Source: Nocardioides sp. (GTDB taxonomy: Bacteria; Actinomycetota; Actinomycetes; Propionibacteriales; Nocardioidaceae). Taken from it: a stretch of DNA of 39,157 nucleotides. The notes beneath the pieces are model-generated. The model saw only the letters and a list, made by a program, of their open reading frames with translations. It had not been told where the DNA came from and did not search any database. Each line of letters starts with the position of its first letter. Positions within the stretch are counted from its first letter, which is position 1. Position numbers and translations under genes: made by a program. Location of the stretch: the NCBI GenBank assembly GCA_025965125.1, contig JAOPXM010000050.1, positions 1 to 39,157 on the forward strand, written 5' to 3'. Below, piece after piece: positions 25,845-33,677 of this stretch.

Positions 25845-27209
25845 GTGAACCCCCACGCAGCCGCCCTGGACCGAGCTCATCAGCACACCCTCGACTGGTT
25901 GTCGTCGCTGAGGGATCGCCCGGTTCCGCCGCAGGCCTCGAGCGACCAGGTGACTCGCGACCTCGGAGGTGACCTGCCCGCCGGGCCGACCGACGCGGCG
26001 ACGGTCGTCGATCTGCTCGTGGCGGCCTGCGAGCCGGGACTGACGGCCATGCCGTCGGGACGCTTCTTCGGGATGGTGATCGGCGGGACACATCCCGCCG
26101 CCCTCGCAACGGACTGGCTGACCAGCGCCTGGGACCAGAACTGTGGGCTGCGCCGGCTGACGCCCGCGCACACCGCGGTGGAGGAACTGGCGAGCACGTG
26201 GCTCCTCGACCTGCTCTGCCTGCCGTCGGAGAGCGCCGTCGGCTTCGTCACCGGGGCAACCATGTCGAACTTCACCGGGCTGGCCGCGGCACGTGATGCC
26301 GTGCTTCGTGGCGCGGGGTGGGACGTCGCCGAGCACGGTCTGAACGGCGGGCCGCCGGTCCGCGTGCTCGTGGGTGCCGAACGGCACGACACCGTGGACC
26401 TGGCCCTGCGCTACCTCGGACTGGGCGCACCGGAGGTGGTGCCGGTGGACGGCCAGGGTCGCGTGCGGACCGAGGCGATGCGAACAGCGCTCGCTGGGGA
26501 GGACGGGCCGTGCATCGTCGTCCTCCAGGCTGGCAACGTGCACTCGGGGGCGTACGACGCGTTCCCGGAGGTGATCGCGGACGCGCATCGGCACGGAGCG
26601 TGGGTGCACGTGGACGGCGCCTTCGGCCTCTGGGCCGCGGCCTCGCCGGCCCACCGGGACCTGCTGGCCGGTGTCTCGGACGCCGACTCCTGGACCACGG
26701 ACGCGCACAAGACCCTCAACGTGCCCTACGACAGCGGGCTCGTGATCGTCCGTGATCGCGCCGCACTGAAGGCGGCGATGGGCATGCACGGCGCCTACCT
26801 GATCCACGACGAGCAGGGCGAACCGTTCGACAAGGTCCCCGAGATCTCCCGGCGCGGACGCGCGTTCCCGGTCTGGGCGGTGCTGCGTTCCCTCGGTCGG
26901 GACGGGGTCGCCGAGCTGGTCGACCGGCTCTGTCGGCATGCCTCGGCATTCGCCGAGGGCTTGGCCGCGATGCCCGAGGCCACCGTCCTGAACGACGTGG
27001 TGTTCACCCAGGTCTGCGTCTCGTTCGGCAGCGACGAACGGACCGAGAAGGTGGTGCAGAAGCTGCTGGAGGACGGTTCCGCCTGGATGTCCGGCTCCAC
27101 CTGGCGAGGCCAGAGCGTGCTCCGGATATCGGTGAGCAACTGGTCGACGACCGACGACGACGTACGGCGGAGCCTCGCGGCGCTCCGGCGCGTGGTGGAG
27201 GGTCTGTGA
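25845..27209 (+). CDS. PLP-dependent decarboxylase/aminotransferase-fold enzyme (group II decarboxylase-like)
   Basis: A 454-residue fold-type I PLP enzyme of the pyridoxal-dependent decarboxylase (aromatic amino acid/glutamate decarboxylase) group. The PLP lysine is Lys289 in TTDAHKTLNVPYDSG; the aspartate of the cofactor pyridine contact is in HVDGAFGLW, and FVTGATMSNFTGLAAAR forms the phosphate loop. The first 60 residues pair with the N-terminal helices of this family. Reaction and substrate are not clear: amine formation from an aromatic amino acid is one option. It starts with GTG at 25845, divergently from tldD. Confidence 0.85.
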   Translation: MNPHAAALDRAHQHTLDWLSSLRDRPVPPQASSDQVTRDLGGDLPAGPTDAATVVDLLVAACEPGLTAMPSGRFFGMVIGGTHPAALATDWLTSAWDQNCGLRRLTPAHTAVEELASTWLLDLLCLPSESAVGFVTGATMSNFTGLAAARDAVLRGAGWDVAEHGLNGGPPVRVLVGAERHDTVDLALRYLGLGAPEVVPVDGQGRVRTEAMRTALAGEDGPCIVVLQAGNVHSGAYDAFPEVIADAHRHGAWVHVDGAFGLWAAASPAHRDLLAGVSDADSWTTDAHKTLNVPYDSGLVIVRDRAALKAAMGMHGAYLIHDEQGEPFDKVPEISRRGRAFPVWAVLRSLGRDGVAELVDRLCRHASAFAEGLAAMPEATVLNDVVFTQVCVSFGSDERTEKVVQKLLEDGSAWMSGSTWRGQSVLRISVSNWSTTDDDVRRSLAALRRVVEGL

Positions 27210-27214
27210 CTCGC

Positions 27215-27220
27215 TAGGGT
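27215..27220 (+). promoter_or_regulatory. -10 element of a leaderless promoter (TAGGGT)
   Basis: TAGGGT is followed by 7 bases (TCACGCC) and the ATG at 27228. The same hexamer and spacing precede the gene at 16495. Confidence 0.55.
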
Positions 27221-27227
27221 TCACGCC

Positions 27228-27923
27228 ATGGCATCACCGGCGTGGTTGGGCATCGGAGCGCAACGAAGCGGTACGACGTGGTTCACCGACCTGCTCACCC
27301 AGCACCCGTCGGTGGGACTGGGAACCAACGGCAAGAAGGAGCAGCAGCTCCTGCACAAGGTGGCCGACGGGCGCGTCCCCGATGCGGACTACCTCGACCT
27401 GTTCCCGGCCGACGGTGTGCGCCGCGGCGACTGGACACCGCAGTACCTCCGCCACGCCTCCGCGCCAGCGGCCGCGGCCCGGCTCGTGCCCGACGCCCCG
27501 ATCCTGGTGCTGCTCCGCGACCCGGTGGAGCGATTCCGCTCGGCGATGCGCCTGGCCGCCACCCGCGGCAAGTCCTGGCCGTACCCGGTGCCGATCACGG
27601 TGCAGACGTGGAGCGGGTTCTACGCCGACCAGCTCGATGCCTGGGCCGCGGCCGTGGGCCGCGAGCGGATGCACGTGATGGTCTACGAGGAGATCCGCAA
27701 CGACCCCCAGGCCGCGGTCGCCGAGGTCTGGCGCCTCGTCGGCGTCGACCCGGTGCCGCTGGAGCAGGTGGCTCGGGAGTCCGCGTCCTCCTCGAAGGCC
27801 GACTGGGACTGGACGCCGGGTCTCAAGGAGTCGCTGCAGGTGATGTACCGCCTGCAGGCCGAGCGGCTCGAGAAGGACTGGGGCCTCGACGTCAGCGGGT
27901 GGACCGGACTGGCCGCGGGCTGA
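27228..27923 (+). CDS. Small sulfotransferase family protein
   Basis: A 231-residue sulfotransferase, which would transfer sulfate from PAPS to a hydroxyl group. The 5'-phosphosulfate loop is QRSGTTW at residues 12-18, and the 3'-phosphate contact is the LRDPVERFRSAM segment (Arg97, Ser105). Both are intact. It is short compared with the usual 270 to 300 residues, yet has both PAPS sites and no sign of frameshift. A likely leaderless promoter precedes it, so it is its own unit. It converges on a methyltransferase gene. The acceptor is unknown; lipid or small molecule are both possible. Confidence 0.85.
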   Translation: MASPAWLGIGAQRSGTTWFTDLLTQHPSVGLGTNGKKEQQLLHKVADGRVPDADYLDLFPADGVRRGDWTPQYLRHASAPAAAARLVPDAPILVLLRDPVERFRSAMRLAATRGKSWPYPVPITVQTWSGFYADQLDAWAAAVGRERMHVMVYEEIRNDPQAAVAEVWRLVGVDPVPLEQVARESASSSKADWDWTPGLKESLQVMYRLQAERLEKDWGLDVSGWTGLAAG

Positions 27924-27966
27924 GGCGGCCGTCGGGGGCGGAGCGGTTGGTCGGCACTCGTGGAGG

Positions 27967-28569
27967 CTAGGTCGGTCGCCGGCAGATGTAGACGAACGCC
28001 GGCGGCACATTGCGCCAGACGGTGGTCGTGACGACGACCTCGTCAAACGTCTCGCGAAGGGTCCTGCGGAACTGTCGTGCGGCCGGGAGCGTCATGCCGT
28101 GCAGGTAGGCGAACGTGGCGAATGCGCCGGTGCTGCCGATCACGCGGCTGATCTCATCGAGGATCTTCGACTGGGTGTCCGGGTCGAACAGGGCCCAGGG
28201 CAACCCGCAGATGACCGCGTCGACCCGCCGGATGTTGCGCTCGGCGAGCAGGCTCGCCAGGTCGGCTGCATCGCCCGGCACGACCTCGAGCTCAGGTCGC
28301 GTGCGGCGCAGGAAGTCGACCATCTTCGGGTCCAGCTCGATGGCGAGGTGTCGCGACCCGGGGGGCAGTCGCTCTGCGATGACCGCGCTCACGGCGCCGG
28401 TGCCGGGACCGAGCTCGACGACGACCGGCGTGTGGTCACGGGGGACAACCGAGGCAAGCACCTCGGCCAACCGCCTCGAGCTCGGGACGACGGCCCCCAC
28501 CGAGCCGGGACGACGGATCGCCGCGGAGATGAAGGCCCGCCGCGCGGACGGCCCGGAGTCGTGGGTCAC
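27967..28569 (-). CDS. Class I SAM-dependent methyltransferase (PmtA/KsgA-like)
   Basis: A 200-residue methyltransferase. Motif I is VVELGPGTGAVSAV (residues 50-63), followed by an acidic ribose contact in LAIELDPKMVDFL and a motif IV-like DAVICGLPWAL. The overall pattern resembles the phospholipid N-methyltransferase and rRNA adenine dimethylase relatives, and lipid methylation is a reasonable first guess (inference). It is the last gene of the sbcD-sbcC operon: its GTG at 28569 overlaps the sbcC stop by 4 bases. Confidence 0.85.
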   Translation of the reverse strand: MTHDSGPSARRAFISAAIRRPGSVGAVVPSSRRLAEVLASVVPRDHTPVVVELGPGTGAVSAVIAERLPPGSRHLAIELDPKMVDFLRRTRPELEVVPGDAADLASLLAERNIRRVDAVICGLPWALFDPDTQSKILDEISRVIGSTGAFATFAYLHGMTLPAARQFRRTLRETFDEVVVTTTVWRNVPPAFVYICRRPT

Positions 28570-31541
28570 GTCGTCTCGCTGACGGCCACAGTCGACCCGT
28601 GCCGCGACTTCGACACCAGGAGCTGGGTGGGGATCCGGTCGCGCATCTCTGCGACATGGCTCACGACGCCGACGACACGTCCGCCGTCGCGCAACGAGTC
28701 GAGGGTGTCCATCACGTCATCGAGGGTGTCGGCGTCGAGCGAGCCGAACCCCTCGTCGACGAACAGGGTGTCGAGATCGGCGCCGCCCGCCTCCTGGGTG
28801 ATGACGTCGGCCAGGCCGAGCGCGAGCGCCAGCGAGACGACGAACGTCTCGCCACCGGACAGCGTCGCCGGGTCTCGGGACTCGCCGGACCAGTCGTCCC
28901 TGACGAGCAGGCTCAGGCCACCTCGCGTCTCACCGGCACCGCGGCGACCGGTGTGCTCGAGGGAGTAGCGCTGGTCACTCATCCGGGCCAGCCGTTCGTT
29001 GGCCGCAGCGACCACCTGGGAGAGCCGGTAGGCCAGGACGTACGCCGACAGCCGCATCTGCAGCCGGTTGTCGGGCGACTTGCCCTCCACGAAGCCAGCC
29101 AGCCGCGCGGTGAGCTCGAGGTCGTCCCGGATCGGGCTCCAGGTGCGCAGCGACCCCTCGAGCTGGGCGGTGAGCGCGGTGAGCCGGTCGACCCGCGTCG
29201 ACCAGAGCGCCACGCTCGACCTGGCCACGCCGAGGGCGGCAAGGGCGTCGACGTGAGAGGCCTCGAGCGCGACGAGGTCGGGCACCTCGACCGTCGCGAT
29301 CCGCGAAGAGTCGAGGGATGCCAGCACCGCTTCGACGGCCGCGACGCGGCGGTCGTGCTCGGCGACACGTGCGGCCAGAGCGTCCAAGGCGGCCGCGCCG
29401 AGCTGGGCGCCGATCGCGGCGTGCGGAGACTCGAAGCCAGCCTCGGACGCGGCACACGTCAGTGCGGTGCGGGCTCGATCGAGGGCGGCGTCGGACCCGT
29501 CGAGTGCGACGAGTGCCTGCGTGGCCGCCCCGGCTGCCGCCGCCTGCGCGGTGTGGCGCTCGAGAAGGCCGTCGAGGTCGACCTCTCCGGTGCCTTCGAG
29601 GAGCGCGTCGATCTCCGCAGCCAGCTGGTCGCGGACCGCGCGGTGCCCGGCGGCGGACGTCGCGAGCTCGGCGGACTCGACCTCGAGCCGCCGCTGCTCT
29701 CGCTGCTCGTGCTCGAGTGCCTGCTCGGCCTGAGCCAACGCCGCCTGGACCGACTCCGCTTGCGTGCCGGCCTCGTGGAGCTCATCGAGCTGCCGGGCCA
29801 GCAGGTCACGCTCCTCGATCACTGCGTCGGGGGCGGCGTCCCCGGCACTCTCGCCCGCGACGGCGAGCCGTGTGACGAGGTCGCGCACCCGCTCGTCGTG
29901 CAGGAGCTCGGTCGCCTTGGCGTCGTCGAGGATCCGGAGCGCGGTCTTCTCCGCCGCGGCATCGGGTGCGCCCGGGGAGGCCATGGCCTTGTGGGGGTGG
30001 TGGTCGGAGCCGCACACCGGGCAACAGGCGCCGACCGCGAGGGCACCCGCGATCTCCGCGGCCATCCCGTCCAGACGGGCTTCGCGCAGGTCGAGCCAGT
30101 GCTCGCGACGGGTGGTTGACTCGACCTGGGCGGCCAGCAAGTCGGTGCGGGCGGACTCGAGCTCGGTCGTCAGCTCGAGGACCTGCGCGTGCGCGGTCAC
30201 CTGGTCGGTGACGTGGGCCAGCCGTGCCTCGACGGTGGGCAGACGCGACAGCGCCTGGGCGATCTCGTCGAGTCGGGTGCGCAGCTCGACGACCCGCGCG
30301 GGGAGGGCGGCGCGCCGCTCGGTGGCGGCCTTGACGTGCACCGCAAGCTCGGCACGCGTTGCCTCGACTGCGGTGAGCCGATGGGTCGCCTCCAGGTGCA
30401 GGGCGGCGCGCGGCTGGGCGGCGCGCACGCGTGCGGCCTCGTCGGTGTGGTGGGCGGCGGCCGCGGCCAGGGCCGCCTGGTCGAGGTCGTTGCGTCCGAG
30501 CTGGTCGCGGGCGACAGCCGCGGCGGCCAGGGATGCGTCGAGCGCGGCGCCCCGGGCGTGTGCGGCCTCGACGGCGATGCGGTGCAACGGCGCCACCGCA
30601 GCTGCCTTGCGCGCCGCAGCAAGTCGGACCAGCTCCGAGGCATGGGCCTCGGCCGAGGCCACCAGCGATGCCTGCTCTGCCACCGCCCGGTCGTGCCGGG
30701 CCCGTCGCTCGGCCAGCGCCCGGGCCGCCTCCAGGGTGCCCCTGGACCGCTCCTCGAAGCGGGCCGCCTGCTCGGCCAGCGTGGTTGCCTGTTCGCGCGC
30801 GTCGACCGCCCGGTCGCGGAGCTCGGCCGCCCAGTCCGAGAGGTCGGCGGCGTCCCAGTCGTCGGGCTCAGCGACATCGGTCGCTTCGCTGATGCGGCTG
30901 ACCAGGTCGGCGACCTCTCGGTGAGCGGAGTCGGACCTGCGCGTGAGCTCGACGCGGCGGTCGCGCAGCCAGCGCTCGACGTCCTCGAACCGGCCGGTGC
31001 GGAACAGCTGTTGCAGCAGCTTGTGACGCTCCTCGGAGCGGGCCCGGAGGAACGCCTGGAAGCGCCCCTGGGGCAGCATCGCCACCTGGGTGAACTGGGT
31101 GACGTTCATGCCCACGAGGTGACCGACCAGGTGACCCGTCTCGTCGAGGCGACTGGACAGCGGTACCCAGCTGCCGCCGACCAGCTCGGAGATGGTCACC
31201 GACGCCTGCTGAGTGGTGGTGCCCGTGCCGCGCTTCTTGGCGCGCTCCCACGCCGGTGAGCGCACGATGCTGAAGCGCCGACCCGAGAGGGTCACCTCGA
31301 GCTGGACCCGCGGGGCGAGTCCCGGCGCAGCCTGGTCGGCCCTCAGGCGCTTCGCGGTGTTGCGGTCGCCGGGGACATCGCCGTACAGCGCGAAGCAGAC
31401 GGCGTCGAGCACGCTCGTCTTGCCGGCTCCGGTTGCCCCGGAGAGCAGGAACAGCCCGGCTCCCGAGAGCCGGTCGAAGTCGACCGACACCGAGGCGGCG
31501 AAGGGGCCGAAGGCCGTGGCCTCGAGGCGATGCAGCCGCAT
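28566..31541 (-). CDS. sbcC: SbcC/Rad50-type exonuclease ATPase subunit
   Basis: A 991-residue SMC-like ATPase that partners SbcD in cutting DNA hairpins and double-strand breaks. The Walker A loop is SGATGAGKTS at about 34-43, with a long coiled coil on each side of the zinc hook CPVC near residue 507, and a C-terminal ABC signature in LSGGETFVVSLALALGLADV, followed by the Walker B-like DTLFVDEGFGSLD. The alanine-rich coiled coil is of normal length. It starts at the ATG at 31541, sharing one base with the sbcD stop (TGATG), and ends overlapping the methyltransferase start. Confidence 0.95.
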   Translation of the reverse strand: MRLHRLEATAFGPFAASVSVDFDRLSGAGLFLLSGATGAGKTSVLDAVCFALYGDVPGDRNTAKRLRADQAAPGLAPRVQLEVTLSGRRFSIVRSPAWERAKKRGTGTTTQQASVTISELVGGSWVPLSSRLDETGHLVGHLVGMNVTQFTQVAMLPQGRFQAFLRARSEERHKLLQQLFRTGRFEDVERWLRDRRVELTRRSDSAHREVADLVSRISEATDVAEPDDWDAADLSDWAAELRDRAVDAREQATTLAEQAARFEERSRGTLEAARALAERRARHDRAVAEQASLVASAEAHASELVRLAAARKAAAVAPLHRIAVEAAHARGAALDASLAAAAVARDQLGRNDLDQAALAAAAAHHTDEAARVRAAQPRAALHLEATHRLTAVEATRAELAVHVKAATERRAALPARVVELRTRLDEIAQALSRLPTVEARLAHVTDQVTAHAQVLELTTELESARTDLLAAQVESTTRREHWLDLREARLDGMAAEIAGALAVGACCPVCGSDHHPHKAMASPGAPDAAAEKTALRILDDAKATELLHDERVRDLVTRLAVAGESAGDAAPDAVIEERDLLARQLDELHEAGTQAESVQAALAQAEQALEHEQREQRRLEVESAELATSAAGHRAVRDQLAAEIDALLEGTGEVDLDGLLERHTAQAAAAGAATQALVALDGSDAALDRARTALTCAASEAGFESPHAAIGAQLGAAALDALAARVAEHDRRVAAVEAVLASLDSSRIATVEVPDLVALEASHVDALAALGVARSSVALWSTRVDRLTALTAQLEGSLRTWSPIRDDLELTARLAGFVEGKSPDNRLQMRLSAYVLAYRLSQVVAAANERLARMSDQRYSLEHTGRRGAGETRGGLSLLVRDDWSGESRDPATLSGGETFVVSLALALGLADVITQEAGGADLDTLFVDEGFGSLDADTLDDVMDTLDSLRDGGRVVGVVSHVAEMRDRIPTQLLVSKSRHGSTVAVSETT

Positions 31542-32713
31542 CAGCCCGGGTCGCCGTCGGAGACGAGGGTGTCGAAATCAGGGTCGTCGCAGCACGCGTC
31601 GACAGCTTGGTCGAGCAGCGTCGTCTCGGCCTCGCTGGGCGGGGCGCCGCGCAGCTCGAGCATGAAGTCGTGGGCGATGTCGTGGTCGGTGCGGCCATGT
31701 GTCCGGGACGCGGGCAGCGACCCAAGGCCTGGCGCGGCGGCCTCGAAGCCGATCACGAGCGTGTGGGGGAATCGAGCGCGCAGCCGGTCCATCGCCTGCA
31801 TCGGGCGGCTGGCGTCGGTGAGGGTGACCTGAACCCACGACGACTCGTGCCGGGTGTGGGCCGGGTCGGCCAGCAGGTCGTCGATGCCGCCACGAAGCCG
31901 CGCCAGCGGCCGGGGCACCGGCGCCTCGACGAACTCGGCGGCGACCATCCCGACCGGGCCGAGCTCGACCAGCCAGGACCCCTTGAGCTGGTCGGACTCG
32001 GAGAACGAGTAGGCGAGCGGCGAGCCGCTGTAGCGCACCGAGTCGGTCAGCGTGTGCCGGCCGTGCAGGTGGCCGAGAGCGGTGTAGTCGATGCCAGCGA
32101 AGAGCGACGTCGGGACCAGCGACACGCCGCCGACGCTGATGTCGCGCTCGGAGTCGCTCGGCTCGGCTCCCGCGACGAACGCATGCGCGAGCACCACGGA
32201 GCGGGTGCGCGCCGATCGTGCGCCCAGGTCGGCCCGGACTCGTCTCATGGCTTCATCCAGCGCGGCTTCGTGCGAGCGCCCGGCGAGGGCCCACGGCCCC
32301 AGGACGGCATGGGGATCGAGATAGGGGATCGCGTGGATCGCAACGGGTCCGTGCTCGTCGTCGAGCAGCACCGGGGTGCCGACGGAAGCGGCGTCGGTGC
32401 GGATGAAGACACCCGCGGCGTCGATCAGCCGCGAGCTGAACCCGAGCCGCTGGGCCGAGTCGTGGTTGCCGCTGGACAGCACCACCTTGGCACCGGACGA
32501 GGCCAGCCGGACCAGGATGTCATCGGCCAGCCGCACGGCATCGACGTGGGGGAGCGCGCGGTCGTAGACGTCACCGGAGACCACCACGACGTCGACGCGC
32601 TCCGAGGCCACGACCTCGAGCAGGTGGTCGACGTACGCCGCTTGGTGCGCGAGCATCCCCTCTCGGTGGAAGGACCGGCCCAGGTGCCAGTCGGAGGTGT
32701 GGAGGATGCGCAC
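31541..32713 (-). CDS. sbcD: SbcD/Mre11-type exonuclease subunit
   Basis: A 390-residue metallophosphoesterase subunit of the SbcCD nuclease. Metal ligands are visible as Asp8 and His10 in TSDWHLGR, Asp48 in SGDVYDRA, Asn83 and His84 in SSGNHDSAQR, and the downstream histidines in LAHAF and GHLHGRH. C-terminal about 100 residues form the SbcC-binding part. It starts with GTG, 6 bases after a TAGCGT -10 element and with no ribosome site, thus likely leaderless, and heads the operon sbcD-sbcC-methyltransferase. Confidence 0.95.
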   Translation of the reverse strand: MRILHTSDWHLGRSFHREGMLAHQAAYVDHLLEVVASERVDVVVVSGDVYDRALPHVDAVRLADDILVRLASSGAKVVLSSGNHDSAQRLGFSSRLIDAAGVFIRTDAASVGTPVLLDDEHGPVAIHAIPYLDPHAVLGPWALAGRSHEAALDEAMRRVRADLGARSARTRSVVLAHAFVAGAEPSDSERDISVGGVSLVPTSLFAGIDYTALGHLHGRHTLTDSVRYSGSPLAYSFSESDQLKGSWLVELGPVGMVAAEFVEAPVPRPLARLRGGIDDLLADPAHTRHESSWVQVTLTDASRPMQAMDRLRARFPHTLVIGFEAAAPGLGSLPASRTHGRTDHDIAHDFMLELRGAPPSEAETTLLDQAVDACCDDPDFDTLVSDGDPG

Positions 32714-32719
32714 ATCAGC

Positions 32720-32725
32720 ACGCTA
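32720..32725 (-). promoter_or_regulatory. -10 element of a leaderless promoter (TAGCGT)
   Basis: On the minus strand TAGCGT is followed by 6 bases and the GTG of sbcD. Confidence 0.5.
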
Positions 32726-32795
32726 GGAGCAAGGACCGACACTCTCCGGCCCCCACGCCGGGCCTCGGGTCGCGACGTCATGCGTTCCGGGGCCT

Positions 32796-32820
32796 GGGGG
32801 CACACTTCGTGTGACGTCCC
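32796..32820 (-). terminator. Candidate terminator hairpin of pepN-fdhD
   Basis: CACAC-TTC-GTGTG (32801-32813) forms a perfect short stem, flanked by GGGGG before and CCC after, giving a longer imperfect stem. It lies 31 bases after the fdhD stop on the minus strand. No U-tract follows, so efficiency is uncertain. Confidence 0.35.
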
Positions 32821-32843
32821 GCGGCAGCGCGACCACCGAAGTG

Positions 32844-33677
32844 TCAGCAGTAGCGCACGCAGCGGTCCGCGGAGGTGAACCCGAAGACAGCCAGCCCGGC
32901 GCGCTCGGCCAGGTGTACGGCGAGGCTGGTGGGCGCCCCCACGGCGACCAGTGCCCCGGTGCCGGCGGTGACCGCCTTCTGCACCAGCTCGAAGCCGGCC
33001 CGCCCGCTGACGACCAGGGCGGCCTCGGCGAAGGACTCTCCGGCGAGCACCCGTGCGCCGGTCACCTTGTCGACCGCGTTGTGCCGTCCCACGTCCTCCC
33101 GGACCACCAGCGCGTCACCCTCGGCGGTGAACAGTCCGGCTGCGTGCACCCCTCCGGTGCGCTCGAAGACCGTCTGCTTGCCGCGGAGCAGCACAGGCAG
33201 TCTTCGTACGACGTCGGGCTCCGGCAGCGAGCCCGCCCAGCGGGACCCGGGCGCGACGTCCAGCGCGGCCGCGATGCTGTCCTTGCCGCACACGCCGCAG
33301 GCCGACGAGCCGGTCGCCTGGGTGGAGTGCCGATGACCCAGGTCCGCAGCGGGCCCGGACGCCAGCGTCACCGTGACGACGTTGAACTCCTGCTCGGGCT
33401 GCAGGTCCCGGTCGGTGCAGTAGGCCACGCCCGAGACGTCGGCCGGGCGAGCCAGCCCCTCGTGGACCAGCCATCCCGCTGCGAGGTCGAAGTCGTGGCC
33501 GGGGGTGCGCATAGTGACCCACACCCGGCGGGCGGGTGCTCCCGGCCAGGCCAGCCGGATCTCCAGCGGCTCCTCGGTCGCCAGCCGGTCCTCGCGGCGT
33601 CGTTCACCGGCGGACGTCAGCTCGCGGACCCGGGTGCGGACCGTGGGTCCAGGTCGGCGGGCGCGGTCCGGGGTCAC
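32844..33677 (-). CDS. fdhD: Formate dehydrogenase accessory sulfurtransferase
   Basis: A 277-residue FdhD-family protein, which sulfurates the molybdenum cofactor of formate dehydrogenases. The conserved cysteine pair is Cys127 and Cys130 in SSACGVCGKDSI; the C-terminal half shows GGVHAAGLF, REDVGRHNAVDKV and VSGRAGFELVQK, all intact. The GTG at 33677 overlaps the pepN stop (GTGA), so it is coupled to pepN. No formate dehydrogenase or molybdopterin gene is in the window, so its client enzyme must lie elsewhere. Confidence 0.95.
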   Translation of the reverse strand: MTPDRARRPGPTVRTRVRELTSAGERRREDRLATEEPLEIRLAWPGAPARRVWVTMRTPGHDFDLAAGWLVHEGLARPADVSGVAYCTDRDLQPEQEFNVVTVTLASGPAADLGHRHSTQATGSSACGVCGKDSIAAALDVAPGSRWAGSLPEPDVVRRLPVLLRGKQTVFERTGGVHAAGLFTAEGDALVVREDVGRHNAVDKVTGARVLAGESFAEAALVVSGRAGFELVQKAVTAGTGALVAVGAPTSLAVHLAERAGLAVFGFTSADRCVRYC

